A stretch of DNA of 35,189 nucleotides from JAWWPY01 sp964412845 (lineage in GTDB: Bacteria > Actinomycetota > Actinomycetes > Streptosporangiales > Streptosporangiaceae): assembly GCA_964412845.1 (NCBI GenBank), contig CAYPQM010000067.1, positions 1-35,189 of the forward strand, in the 5' to 3' direction. Of this stretch, positions 7,418 to 16,313 are shown piece by piece; within the stretch, counting starts at the first letter, position 1, and every line of letters starts with the position of its first letter. The position numbers and the translations under genes were made by a program. The notes beneath the pieces are model-generated. The model had not been told where the DNA came from. It was given only the letters and a program-made list of their open reading frames with translations, and did no database searches.

Positions 7418-8386
7418 ATGTCCATGCCCATCTCCGGGGTCTCCACGGTTGGCCAGCCCGGCCAGGAGCCCGCCACTGGCCCGGCGGCCGGGTTGCCCGT
7501 GCCGCCGGCCACGCATGCGCTGGCGCGGATGGGCCGCGCGGTGCGATCCAACCGCAAGGCCACCACGGGGACCGTGCTGCTGGCGGCCTTCATCCTGGTC
7601 TCGCTCTTCCCCGGGGTGATCGCCCATGACAGCCCGAGCGCAGACGCCTACTCCCCGCGGCTGGGCCCGTCCACGGCCCACCTGCTCGGCACCACCGCCT
7701 ACGGCCAGGACATGTTCGCCCAGCTGGTGTGGGGCACCCGGAACGTGCTGATCATCGCGTTCGTGGCTGGGCTGGCCACCACCGGGATCGCTGTCCTGGT
7801 CGGCGTCGCCGCCGCGTACCTCGGCGGCTGGTGGGACGGCTCGCTCAGCGTGCTCACCGACGTGCTGCTGGTCATCCCCCTGTTCCCGCTGCTGATCGTG
7901 ATCGCCGGGTACGCGCAGGGCGGGAGCACGCTGGTGCTCATCCTGGTGCTCACCGTCACCAGCTGGTCCTACACCGCGCGCCAGCTGCGATCGCAGGCGC
8001 TTTCGCTGCGCGGCCGGGACTTCCTGGAGGCGGCGCGGGTGCGCGGCGAGCGCCGGCTGTACATCATCATGGTGGAGATCATCCCCACCATGACCTCGCT
8101 GATCGTGGCGAGCTTCCTGACCAATGCCCTGTACGCCGTGCTGTTCGCGTCCAGCCTGCAGTACATCGGCCTGGGTGACCCCAACACGGAGAGCTGGGGC
8201 ACGATGCTCTACTGGGCGCAGAACAATGCGGCGCTGCAGACCGGCCAGCCTTTGTGGGCCATCGCGCCGGGAGCCTGCATCGCCGCGCTCGGCGCGGCCT
8301 TCGCCCTGCTCAACTACGCCTTCGATGAGATCGGCAATCCCGCCCTGCGGCCGATGCGCAGGAGGCGGATCAAGCGTGCCAGCTGA
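7418..8386 (+). CDS. ABC transporter permease, DppC/OppC type
   Basis: The 322-residue protein has an extended N-terminus rich in Pro and Gly (about 45 residues), one hydrophobic helix, the HLLGTTAYGQDMFAQLVWGTRN segment characteristic of OppC-type permeases, and five more membrane segments. The EAA loop reads LEAARVRGERRLYIIMVEIIPT. It starts 4 nt after the upstream permease. ATG 7424 is an equally possible start because no clear ribosome site separates them. Its 3' end overlaps the next gene's GTG start, so the whole transporter is translationally linked. Confidence 0.92.
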   Translation: MSMPISGVSTVGQPGQEPATGPAAGLPVPPATHALARMGRAVRSNRKATTGTVLLAAFILVSLFPGVIAHDSPSADAYSPRLGPSTAHLLGTTAYGQDMFAQLVWGTRNVLIIAFVAGLATTGIAVLVGVAAAYLGGWWDGSLSVLTDVLLVIPLFPLLIVIAGYAQGGSTLVLILVLTVTSWSYTARQLRSQALSLRGRDFLEAARVRGERRLYIIMVEIIPTMTSLIVASFLTNALYAVLFASSLQYIGLGDPNTESWGTMLYWAQNNAALQTGQPLWAIAPGACIAALGAAFALLNYAFDEIGNPALRPMRRRRIKRAS

Positions 8387-9383
8387 CCGTCCCGGCTCGC
8401 CGCAGCCGCGGCTGGCGACCGATCCGATCCTCGAGGTGAGCGGCCTGTCGGTGGAGTACATCATGGACCGGGGCACCGTCCTCGCGGTCGACGACGTGAG
8501 CTTCGACCTGGGCCCGGGCGAGTTCATCGGGGTGGTCGGGGAATCCGGTTGCGGCAAGTCCACGCTACTGTTCGCGATCGCCCAGCTGCTGGCCCCGCCA
8601 GCGGCCGTCACCGGCGGCAGCGTGACCTTCAAGGGCCGCAGCATGGTCGGGCTCACCGACTCCCAGCTCGCCGCCGTGCGCTGGAAAGACCTGTCCCTGG
8701 TCATGCAGAGCGCGATGAACGCGCTCAACCCCGTCAAGTCGATCGGGGCGCAGTTCCGGGACGCGATGCGGGCGCACGGCGTGACGTCCGGGAGCGAGAT
8801 CGCCGACCGGTCGGCCGAGGTGCTGCGCATGGTCGGCATCGACCGCGTGCACCTGCGCAGCTACCCGCATCAGCTGTCCGGGGGGATGCGCCAGCGGTCC
8901 ATGATCGCGATGGCGATGCTCTTTACCCCGGATCTGGTGATCATGGATGAGCCCACCTCCGCGCTGGACGTGGTGGCCCAGCGCTCGCTCATGGTCCAGA
9001 TCAAGGAACTGCAGCGGCAGCTTGGCTTCGCGATCATCTTCGTCACCCACGACATGTCTCTGGTCAGCCACTTCTCCGACCGGCTGATGGTGATGTACGC
9101 GGGCCAGGTGGCCGAGTTCGGCGCGACGAGGCAGGTCTTCGACTCGCCGCTGCACCCCTACAGCATCGGCCTGCTCGACGCCTTCCCGTCGATCAAGGGT
9201 CCCCGGGTGCCGCTGACCGGCATCCCGGGCAGCCCGCCGGACCTGGCTGACCCGCCGGGCGGCTGCCGCTTCGAACCACGCTGCCCCAAAGCCATGGAGC
9301 GCTGCGGCTCGACCCGGCCCGACCTATACCAGGTGGACGGCGTCGAGGTCCGGTGTCTGCTACATGCCGACGGGAGCGCCTGA
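8376..9383 (+). CDS. ABC transporter ATP-binding protein, DppD/OppD type
   Basis: The 335-residue ATPase has Walker A GESGCGKST, Q-loop SLVMQSAMNALNP, signature LSGGMRQR, Walker B LVIMDEPTSALD and switch His in FVTHDMS. The C-terminal OppD/DppD extension ends in CRFEPRCPKAMERC. GTG 8376 is supported by AGGAGG about 10 nt upstream and overlaps the permease stop; longer in-frame starts lie inside the permease gene. It energises import as a heterodimer with the next gene product. Confidence 0.93.
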   Translation: MPADRPGSPQPRLATDPILEVSGLSVEYIMDRGTVLAVDDVSFDLGPGEFIGVVGESGCGKSTLLFAIAQLLAPPAAVTGGSVTFKGRSMVGLTDSQLAAVRWKDLSLVMQSAMNALNPVKSIGAQFRDAMRAHGVTSGSEIADRSAEVLRMVGIDRVHLRSYPHQLSGGMRQRSMIAMAMLFTPDLVIMDEPTSALDVVAQRSLMVQIKELQRQLGFAIIFVTHDMSLVSHFSDRLMVMYAGQVAEFGATRQVFDSPLHPYSIGLLDAFPSIKGPRVPLTGIPGSPPDLADPPGGCRFEPRCPKAMERCGSTRPDLYQVDGVEVRCLLHADGSA

Positions 9384-9384
9384 C

Positions 9385-10383
9385 ATGACCGAGCCTCTGC
9401 TCAGGACCGAAGGGCTGACCAGGCATTTCCACATCGGCGGCGGGCTGTCCCGGGGGACCCTGCACGCGGTCGACGACGTCAGCCTGGCTATCGGCGAACG
9501 CGAGATCGTGGCGCTGGCCGGCGAGAGCGGCAGCGGAAAGAGCACCATCGCCCGGCTGCTGGCCAAGGTGTACAAGCCGACCAGCGGGGAGATCTACTTC
9601 CAGGGCACGGCACTGTCCGGCATCCGGTCGCGCCGGGACACATTGCGCTACACCGGGCTGGTTCCGATGGTCTTCCAGGACCCGTTCAGCTCGATCAATC
9701 CCGTGTTCCGGATCTCCCATGGCATCGAGCGCGGCCTCAAGCTGCACCGGCCTGAGCTGTCGGCGCAGCAGCGGCACGACGAAGCCAGGCGAGTCTTCGA
9801 GGTGGTCGGGCTGACCCCGGCCGCCGAGGTGCTGCAGCGCTACCCGCACGAGCTGAGCGGCGGCCAGCGGCAGCGAGTCGGCTTCGCCCAGGCGCTGGCG
9901 CTGCGGCCGAAGCTGATCCTGGCCGACGAGCCCGTCTCCATGCTGGACGTCTCGATCCGGATCGGCCTGCTCAACCTCATGGCCGGGCTGCGCGATGCCG
10001 AAGGCGTGTCCATCCTCTACATCACCCACGACATCGCCAGCGCCCGTTACGTCGCCGACCGCCTGATCGTGATGTACGCCGGGCAGATCGCCGAGACCGG
10101 GCCGATCGAGGACGTCCTGGCCCACCCCAAGCACCCCTACACCCAGCTGCTGCTGTCCGCCGTGCCTGACCCCCGGGCGCCGCTGGAGGTCACGGCGGAG
10201 ACGGACCGGGGCGAGCCGCCGCGCGTCATCGACCCCGTCCCTGGCTGCCGGTTCCGCTGGCGCTGCCCGCTCGCCATCGACCCCTGCCACCAGGTGACGC
10301 CGGAACTCAGGGAGCTTGTCCCCGGCCATGACGTGGCCTGCCACGTCGCACAGGCGGGCGCGGAAATGAGGGCATACGGATGA
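9385..10383 (+). CDS. ABC transporter ATP-binding protein, DppF/OppF type
   Basis: The 332-residue second ATPase has Walker A GESGSGKST, Q-loop MVFQDPFSSINP, signature LSGGQRQR, Walker B LILADEPVSMLD, switch His in YITHDIA, and the C-terminal Cys motif CRFRWRCPLAIDPC. The ATG lies 1 nt after the previous stop, with a GGGAG site inside the preceding gene. The stop overlaps the ATG of the GH4 gene (ATGA). This ties the glycosidase directly to transporter production, which is the main argument that the imported ligand is a glycoside and not a peptide. Confidence 0.93.
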   Translation: MTEPLLRTEGLTRHFHIGGGLSRGTLHAVDDVSLAIGEREIVALAGESGSGKSTIARLLAKVYKPTSGEIYFQGTALSGIRSRRDTLRYTGLVPMVFQDPFSSINPVFRISHGIERGLKLHRPELSAQQRHDEARRVFEVVGLTPAAEVLQRYPHELSGGQRQRVGFAQALALRPKLILADEPVSMLDVSIRIGLLNLMAGLRDAEGVSILYITHDIASARYVADRLIVMYAGQIAETGPIEDVLAHPKHPYTQLLLSAVPDPRAPLEVTAETDRGEPPRVIDPVPGCRFRWRCPLAIDPCHQVTPELRELVPGHDVACHVAQAGAEMRAYG

Positions 10384-11669
10384 AGCTCGCGGTCATCGGC
10401 GGCGGGTCGACCTACACGCCGGAACTGGTCGACGGCATCGCCCGGCTGGCCGGCGACGTCAAGGTCACCGAGCTGACCCTGGTCGACCCGGACCCCGGCC
10501 GGCTGGCCGTGGTCGGCCCGGTGTCGGCCCGGATCATGCGGGCGCTCGGCCACCCGGCCCAGCTGCGCTGGACGACCAGCCTGGACGACGGGCTCGACGG
10601 GGCCGGCGCGGTGCTGCTCCAGCTGCGGGTCGGCGGGCAGGCCGCCCGGCAGCGGGACGAGACGTGGCCGCTGGAGTGCGGCTGCGTCGGCCAGGAGACC
10701 ACCGGGGCCGGCGGGTTCGCCAAGGCCCTGCGGACCGTCCCGGTGGTCCTGGATATCGCCGAACGCGCCCGGCAGCGCGCTGAGGCCTCCGCCTGGATCA
10801 TCGACTTCACCAACCCGGTCGGCATCGTCACCCGGGCGCTGCTGGACGCGGGCCACCGCGCGGTCGGCCTGTGCAACGTCGCGATCGGCTTCCAGCGGAA
10901 GTTCGCCGCCCTGCTGGGCGTGCCGCCCGGGCAGGTCCTCCTGGATCACGTCGGCCTCAACCACCTGACCTGGGAACGGGCCGTCATGGTGGACGGGGCC
11001 GACCGGCTCCCGGAACTGATCGCCGCGCACGGCCCGCAGATCGCGGAGATGACCGGGCTGCCGCTGTCCGTGATGCGGGAGGTGGGTGCTGTTCCGTCCT
11101 ACTACCTGCGCTATTTCTATGCGCATGACGCGGTCGTGACGGAAGAGCGCGGCCGCCCGACGCGCGCTGAGGAGGTCGCGGCGCTGGAGCGGGAACTGCT
11201 CGAGATGTACGCCGACCCGGCCCTGGACCGCAAGCCTGACCTGCTCGGCGAGCGGGGCGGCGCGTTCTACTCCGAAGCCGCGGTGGCGCTGCTCGCCTCG
11301 CTGGTCAGCGATCGGCGGGACACCCAGGTGGTGAACCTGCGCAACGCGGGCACGCTGCCGTTCCTGCCTGACGAGGCGGTGATCGAGGTGCCCGCGGTGA
11401 TCGGCGCGGCCGGGCCGCAGCCGGTGCCGCTCGCGCCGGTCAGCCCGCTGATGCGCGGCCTGGTCGCGCACGTGTCCGCGTACGAGGAACTCGCCGTGGA
11501 CGCGGCGCTGCGCGGCGGGCGGGCCCGCGTGCTCGCTGCGCTGCTCGCCCATCCGCTGGTCGGCCAGTTCGACCTGGCCGGGCAGCTCGCCGACCGGCTG
11601 ATCGCGGAGAACGCCGACTACCTGCCCTGGGTTACCCAGCACGGGGCCAGCCCGGCGGGCGGGCGGTGA
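10380..11669 (+). CDS. GH4-family 6-phospho-beta-glucosidase-like enzyme
   Basis: The 429-residue protein matches glycoside hydrolase family 4, which cleaves phospho-glycosides by an NAD-dependent redox mechanism with a divalent metal. Visible elements are the Rossmann start AVIGGGSTYTPELV, LVDPD, the segment GQETTGAGGFAKALRT (residues 105-120), FTNPVG, GLCNVAIG (Cys165-Asn166) and GLNHL (His195). The Cys and His correspond to the metal-binding pair of the family, and YYLRYFYA contributes the usual Tyr region. The GQETTGAGG form is typical of the 6-phospho-beta-glucosidase branch. Overlapping starts place it firmly in the operon. Whether the substrate is glucosidic or a chitobiose derivative is open. 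Confidence 0.88.
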   Translation: MKLAVIGGGSTYTPELVDGIARLAGDVKVTELTLVDPDPGRLAVVGPVSARIMRALGHPAQLRWTTSLDDGLDGAGAVLLQLRVGGQAARQRDETWPLECGCVGQETTGAGGFAKALRTVPVVLDIAERARQRAEASAWIIDFTNPVGIVTRALLDAGHRAVGLCNVAIGFQRKFAALLGVPPGQVLLDHVGLNHLTWERAVMVDGADRLPELIAAHGPQIAEMTGLPLSVMREVGAVPSYYLRYFYAHDAVVTEERGRPTRAEEVAALERELLEMYADPALDRKPDLLGERGGAFYSEAAVALLASLVSDRRDTQVVNLRNAGTLPFLPDEAVIEVPAVIGAAGPQPVPLAPVSPLMRGLVAHVSAYEELAVDAALRGGRARVLAALLAHPLVGQFDLAGQLADRLIAENADYLPWVTQHGASPAGGR

Positions 11670-12700
11670 GCAGCGAGCTGCCCGCGGTACTGGCCATCGA
11701 CGGCGGGAACAGCAAGACCGACGTGGCGCTGGTGGGCGCCGACGGCACGCTGCGTGGCCGGGCCCGCGGCCCCGGGGTCCCCACGAAGTTGTCGCAGCAG
11801 ACCATCGCCCGGCTCGCGCCCGTGGTGCGCGCGGCCGCAGCCGACGCCGGGCTGCCCGCGGCCGGGCCCGCGGTGGCCGGGCACACGGTCGCCTGCATGG
11901 CCAACGCCGACCTGCCGGACGAGGAGCAGATGCTCAGCGAGATGCTCGGCGCGCAGGGCTGGAGCGCGACCACCCAGGTCGCCAACGACACGTTCGCGGT
12001 GCTCCGGGCCGGCCTCGCGTACCCGGCCGGCATCCCCTGGGGAGTGGCGGTGACCTGCGGGGCGGGCATCAACTGCGTGGGGCTGGCCCCAGACGGGCAG
12101 ACCGCCCGTTTCCTCGCTTTCGGCACGATCAGCGGTGACTGGGGCGGCGGCCTGGGGCTGGGCAGCGCCGCGCTGTGGTGGGCCATCCGGGACGAAGACG
12201 GCCGCGGGCCGCAGACGGCCTTGCGCGGCGCACTCGCCGCCCATTTCGGGGTGGCCGAGGTATCCGACATCACCATCGGCATCCACCGGGGCCGCATCGA
12301 CTTCGACAGCTTGCATGAGTTCGTCCCGGTCCTGTTCGCGGTGGCCGAGGCCGGTGACGGGGTGGCCCGCGACCTGGTCAGCAGGATGGCCGATGAGGTG
12401 TGCGCGATGTCCCTGGCCCTGATCCGCCGCCTCGGGCTGACCGGCCTGGCCACGCCGGTCGTGCTCGGTGGCGGGGTGCTGACCGCGCGCGACCCGCTGC
12501 TGATCGGCTGGATCGCCGAGCGGCTCGGCGCGGCGGCACCAGCGGCCACCGTGCATGTGGTGGACGTCCCGCCCATGGCCGGCGCGGCCCTGCTGGGCCT
12601 CGATCATGCCGGTGCCGGGGCTGCTCCTGGCCCCGGTTACGCCGCCGAGCGCAGGCTGCGGGCCGGGTTCCTGACGCCCGACGCCAGCATGACGGCATGA
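11666..12700 (+). CDS. BadF/BadG-type sugar kinase (N-acetylglucosamine-kinase-like)
   Basis: The 344-residue ASKHA-fold protein has phosphate-1 loop AIDGGNSKTDVALV, a central ISGDWGGGLGLGSAALWW segment equivalent to the family's GDEGSG-containing loop, and adenosine motif VVLGGGVL. The family includes eukaryotic-type GlcNAc kinase and bacterial glucosamine/GlcNAc kinases. GTG 11666 overlaps the GH4 stop (GTGA). As the last gene of the operon it provides a second ATP-dependent sugar kinase besides the ROK enzyme. One could phosphorylate the disaccharide for GH4 and the other the released non-phosphorylated monosaccharide. This division is inference. Confidence 0.85.
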   Translation: MSSELPAVLAIDGGNSKTDVALVGADGTLRGRARGPGVPTKLSQQTIARLAPVVRAAAADAGLPAAGPAVAGHTVACMANADLPDEEQMLSEMLGAQGWSATTQVANDTFAVLRAGLAYPAGIPWGVAVTCGAGINCVGLAPDGQTARFLAFGTISGDWGGGLGLGSAALWWAIRDEDGRGPQTALRGALAAHFGVAEVSDITIGIHRGRIDFDSLHEFVPVLFAVAEAGDGVARDLVSRMADEVCAMSLALIRRLGLTGLATPVVLGGGVLTARDPLLIGWIAERLGAAAPAATVHVVDVPPMAGAALLGLDHAGAGAAPGPGYAAERRLRAGFLTPDASMTA

Positions 12701-12705
12701 CGGCA

Positions 12706-13650
12706 TCACGGCCCCAGGGGTCCCCCCGGGCCAGCAGCACCCCGCAGCAGGCTGTGGCAGGCGATCGCGGCGGCGGCCACCACGTTGAGCGAATCGACAC
12801 CGGCGGCCATCGCGGTGCTGGCCATCGGGATGCACACCGCCTGGTCGGCCTGATCCAGCCAGCGTGACGACAGGCCGTCGCCCTCGGTGCCCAGCAGCAG
12901 CGCGGCGCGCTCCGCCATCCGGACCTCGTCGATCGGCACGGCCGACTGGTCCGGGGTCAGCGCGAGCAACTGGAACCCGGCGGCCCGCAGCCCGGCCAGG
13001 CCGCCGTGCCAGTCGGCCATCCGGGCGTACGGAATGGCGAACACCGCGCCCATCGACACCTTCACCGCCCGCCGGTACAGGGGATCAGCGCAGCGCGGGG
13101 ACAGGATGATCGCATCCACACCCAGCGCTGCCGCGCACCTGAAAATCGCGCCCACGTTCCCATGGTCGACCAGATCCTCCAGCACGATGATCCGCCGGGA
13201 CGGCTGGGTGTGCGGCCGGGCGGGCCCGGCATGGCCCGGATCCACCAGGTTCTCCGGGACCATCACGGGCGCCGCCCCGGCCAGGACCTCGGCGACCGGG
13301 GGCAGCTCCCGCCTGGCCATCGAGGCCAGCGCGCCCCGGTGCACCTGGTAGCCGGTCAGCTGCCGGGCCACCGCCGCGGGCAGCACGTACAGGGGCTCCG
13401 CGGTGCCGCCAGCCAGGCCAGCCAGGCTGGCCACGCCGGCCACGCTGGCCAGCTTGTCCTCAGTGACCAGCAGGGAGCGCACCGGGTAACCGGCCGCGAT
13501 CGCGCGCCGGATCACCTTTTCCCCCTCGGCCACGAACAGCCCTCTGGCTGCCTCCAGGCTGGTGCGCAGCGACGCGTCAGTCAGTGCCGTGTAGTCGGCG
13601 AGCCGCGGGTCAGCCGCGTCGCGGACCGGAACGGGGACAAGTCCTGGCAC
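12706..13650 (-). CDS. TrmH/SpoU-family RNA methyltransferase
   Basis: About 314 residues with an N-terminal substrate-binding part (FVAEGEKVIRRAI) and a C-terminal SPOUT knot: motif 1 VLEDLVDHGNVGAIFRCAAALG, motif 2 LLLGTEGDGLS and motif 3 containing SLNVVAAAAIA. It would 2'-O-methylate ribose in rRNA or tRNA using S-adenosylmethionine. The frame is open to ATG 13743, but residues before GTG 13650 look non-coding, and GGGAG lies about 9 nt upstream of that GTG. It converges on the sugar operon with a 5-nt gap and is not part of it. Confidence 0.9.
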   Translation of the reverse strand: MPGLVPVPVRDAADPRLADYTALTDASLRTSLEAARGLFVAEGEKVIRRAIAAGYPVRSLLVTEDKLASVAGVASLAGLAGGTAEPLYVLPAAVARQLTGYQVHRGALASMARRELPPVAEVLAGAAPVMVPENLVDPGHAGPARPHTQPSRRIIVLEDLVDHGNVGAIFRCAAALGVDAIILSPRCADPLYRRAVKVSMGAVFAIPYARMADWHGGLAGLRAAGFQLLALTPDQSAVPIDEVRMAERAALLLGTEGDGLSSRWLDQADQAVCIPMASTAMAAGVDSLNVVAAAAIACHSLLRGAAGPGGPLGP

Positions 13651-13807
13651 TCCCCCAGTCTCCCGGATCCGGCGCCGCCGCAGGCCACGCTGCTGCGGCC
13701 GGCCGCAGCAGCCAGTAAAGCGGCCGCCGGGATGAATTGTCATTCATCGTCCGATACAGTCGGCGGGTAGGCCAAGTGGGCAGCGGGTCTCGTGATTGAG
13801 GGATGCG

Positions 13808-15565
13808 GTGAACGCAGGACGCGCCACCGCGGCCGCCCCGAACCGGCGTGGCCGCAAGCGTCATCTCGGCACGGTCGTCGCGGTGACTGTGCTCGCCGTC
13901 GTAATCGTCGGCACTCTTCTTGTCGCGCTCGGCGCGCAGGCGATCGTGGCGCGCACATCATGCGCGTCGAGCCCGGTCGTGGTCACCGTCGGGGTGTCCG
14001 ACGACATCGCCCCGGCCATCCGGCACGTCAGCCAGTACTTCAACGCCCAGCGCCATACCGTCAGCGGGCACTGCGCGGTGGTGAAGGTCACCGGCGAGGA
14101 ATCGGCGACCGCGGCGGCGCAGGTGTCCGGGCAGAAACCGGCCGGCGGGCGGCCCGTGGACGCCTGGATACCTGACTCCAGCCTCTGGGCCGATGTCGCG
14201 CGCAGTTCGCCGATCGGGGCCCAGCTGGTCCAGCCCACCGGGATCACGGTGGCCCGCTCCCCGCTCATGATCGTGATGCCCCGGTCGGTAGCGGCGCAGA
14301 TGCCCGCGTTCGGCACCAAGGTGGGCTGGCAGTTCCTGCTGCCCGAGTCCGTGGGCGGCCCGGCCACCGCGCTGGGATTGCGGGTGGAGTTCCCTGACCC
14401 CGCGCGCAGCTCGGCCGGGCTGGCCACCCTCATCGAACTCCAGCAGATGCTCGGCAGCGGCCCGTCCGCCCTCGATAACTTCACCAAGTTCGTCTTCAAC
14501 GTCCAGGTCACCAACGCGTTCGACACCGGCCCCTCGCTCGCGTCGCTGGTGAATCTGGCCGAGCCACCGCGGCAGGGGCACCCGGTCACGGTCACCTCCG
14601 AGCAGGCCGTCGTGCAGTACGACAAAGCCCACCCGGGCCAGCCGCTGTCCGGCCGGTACCCCATGCAGGGCTCCTACGCCCTCGACTATCCCTATGTGCT
14701 GACCACCTCCGCTCCGCTCAAGCTGCGCGCCGCCGAGGAATTCGAGGACGCGCTCCGGTCCACGTACGCGCAGTCGTGGGTGCGGTACGAGGGTTTCCGC
14801 TCGGCCAATGGTGCGGCGTCCGGCTGGGTGAGCCGCTATGGGCTGAGCACAGCGCAGCCGACCCTGGCCGAGCCTGCTCCGCCGGGCCAGGCCGAAACCG
14901 CGCTCCAGGCCTGGTCCCGGCTCGGCCTCGGGTCACGAGACCTGGCGCTGCTCGACGTCTCCGAGCAGATGGCCACCCCGGTCGCGGCCAACGGCACGAC
15001 CCTGGAACAGGTGCTCAGCCAGGTAGCCAGCCTGGGCCTGTCCCAGTTCCCCAACAGCACGCAGATGGGCATCTGGGCGTTCGCCAGCCACCTCAACGGC
15101 GCCGTTCCCTACAAGGAACTCATCTCTGTCGGCCCGGTGCTCGGCGAGTTCGGCCTGGTCACCCGCCGTCAGCAGATCCAGCAGATCTCCCAGTCAGGAT
15201 CACCCGTGCCGGGCGCGCCGGCCGCGCTGTACGGCACGATCCTGGCTGGTTACAAGCAGATGACCGCCACCTACCAGCCCAGGTACGCAAACGCCGTGCT
15301 GGTCATGACCGCGGGAGTGGACAACGCGCCCGGGGACATCTCCGCCGCCGCCCTCGTGCGTCAGCTGCACAAGCTCTACAACCCCAAGCGGCGGGTGGAG
15401 ATCATCGCGCTCGTGCTCGGCAAAGCGGGCGACCTGCCCGCGCTGCAGCAGATCACCGCGGCCACCGGCGGCCAGGCCTACTCGATCACCAACCCCGCCC
15501 AGGTCAGCTCGGTATTTTTCAGCGCCATCGCGCGCCGACTCTGCGATCCCAACTGCGCAAACTAA
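13808..15565 (+). CDS. Membrane-anchored solute-binding plus VWA domain protein
   Basis: The roughly 585-residue protein has a basic head and one membrane helix (about residues 20-45). An extracellular solute-binding-like domain begins VVVTVGVSDDIAP and contains VDAWIPDSSLWADVA. A C-terminal von Willebrand A domain begins DLALLDVSEQMATP and includes the stretches QMGIWAFASHL and NAVLVMTAGVDN. The metal-site motif DxSxS is altered to DVSEQ, so cation binding may be weakened. The start is GTG 13808 with GAGGGA 4 nt upstream; a TTG four codons earlier is in frame. Similar actinobacterial proteins are described only by domain. The role is probably at the cell surface. Confidence 0.8.
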   Translation: MNAGRATAAAPNRRGRKRHLGTVVAVTVLAVVIVGTLLVALGAQAIVARTSCASSPVVVTVGVSDDIAPAIRHVSQYFNAQRHTVSGHCAVVKVTGEESATAAAQVSGQKPAGGRPVDAWIPDSSLWADVARSSPIGAQLVQPTGITVARSPLMIVMPRSVAAQMPAFGTKVGWQFLLPESVGGPATALGLRVEFPDPARSSAGLATLIELQQMLGSGPSALDNFTKFVFNVQVTNAFDTGPSLASLVNLAEPPRQGHPVTVTSEQAVVQYDKAHPGQPLSGRYPMQGSYALDYPYVLTTSAPLKLRAAEEFEDALRSTYAQSWVRYEGFRSANGAASGWVSRYGLSTAQPTLAEPAPPGQAETALQAWSRLGLGSRDLALLDVSEQMATPVAANGTTLEQVLSQVASLGLSQFPNSTQMGIWAFASHLNGAVPYKELISVGPVLGEFGLVTRRQQIQQISQSGSPVPGAPAALYGTILAGYKQMTATYQPRYANAVLVMTAGVDNAPGDISAAALVRQLHKLYNPKRRVEIIALVLGKAGDLPALQQITAATGGQAYSITNPAQVSSVFFSAIARRLCDPNCAN

Positions 15566-15660
15566 CGGCGCACGGCACACCGGATCGGGAGCTTCCGCCA
15601 TTTCGCAAATGAAGCTTGCCGACTGTGTGAACCAGTCCGCTCAGCCGCGCGTCCTCATTG

Positions 15661-16285
15661 GTGAGGCCCGGCGAGAGCGGGGCGCCGGGCCTCGTACTAT
15701 CTTCCCGGCCGCGGTGGCCGGGAGCAGGGTGTGAGGCCCGGCCAGAGCGGGGTGCCGGGCCTCATACAACCACCCGGGCCAGGATGGCCGGGAGCAGGGT
15801 GTGAGGCCCGGCCAGAGCGGGGTGCCGGGCCTCATACAACCACCCGGGCCAGGATGGCCGGGAGCAGGGTGTGAGGCCCNNNNNNNNNNNNNNNNNNNNN
15901 NNNNNNNNNNNNNNNNNNNNNNNNNNNNNNNNNNNNNNNNNNNNNNNNNNNNNNNNNNNNNNNNNNNNNNNNNNNNNNNCCGGGCCTCATACAACCACCC
16001 GGGCCAGGATGGCCGGGAGCAGGGTGTGAGGCCCAGCGAGAGCGGGGCGCTGGGCCTCATACAACGACCCGGGCCAGGATGGCCGGGAGCAGGGTGTGAG
16101 GCCCGGCCAGAGCGGGGTGCCGGGCCTCATACAACCACCCGGGCCAGGATGGCCGGGGACAGGGTGTGAGGCCCAGCGAGAGCGGGGCGCTGGGCCTCAT
16201 ATCAGCACCCGGCCAGCGGGGCCGGGCAGGGTGTGAGGCCCGGCCAGAGCGGGGTGCCGGGCCTCATATCATTCCCCGGATACCA
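15661..16285. repeat. 70-bp tandem array of paired hairpins, interrupted by an assembly gap
   Basis: Units begin GTGAGGCCC at 15661, 15731, 15801 and 15871, then after the gap at 16026, 16096, 16166 and 16233 (periods 70, 70, 70; 70, 70, 67). Each complete unit has a large hairpin TGAGGCCCGGC ... GCCGGGCCTCA. Complete 70-bp units also carry a smaller one, CCCGG(G)CC ... GGCCGGG. Units at 16026 and 16166 carry CCCAGC on the left arm and GCTGGG on the right, so pairing is kept. The array fills the space between convergent genes; nothing in it looks coding. The 15566-15660 and 16286-16313 flanks show no feature. Confidence 0.9.
15880..15979. other. Assembly gap (100 N)
   Basis: Exactly 100 N inside the tandem hairpin array. 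It is probably a fixed-size placeholder where the repeat collapsed, so the true copy number of the array is unknown. Confidence 0.97.
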
Positions 16286-16313
16286 GCGTGAGCTGCCAAA
16301 TCGTTGAGCGTTC

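Noticed and set aside
4546..7593. Very long antisense open frame (1015 codons) across the kinase, binding-protein and permease genes
   Set aside because: It is a by-product of GC-rich third positions on the opposite strand. It shows long His/Arg/Gly/Val low-complexity stretches and no domain, while the + strand genes have complete families and coupled starts.
7331..8839. Antisense open frame of about 500 codons over the permease and ATPase genes (and a similar one at 10137-11642)
   Set aside because: Same explanation: it mirrors conserved + strand genes, has no recognisable motif and no sensible ribosome site.
13737..13760. TTGTCA and TACAGT in the gap between the methyltransferase and the VWA gene as a promoter
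   Set aside because: Only 12 bp separate the boxes, so I do not call it.
15641..16169. Open frames running through the 70-bp hairpin array and the gap
   Set aside because: They exist only because 100 N are read as open codons and the repeat period lacks stops. No ribosome site, no protein family.
15661..16285. CRISPR array
   Set aside because: Units are nearly identical over the full 70 bp with no unique spacers; there are no cas genes, and the repeat is a double hairpin.
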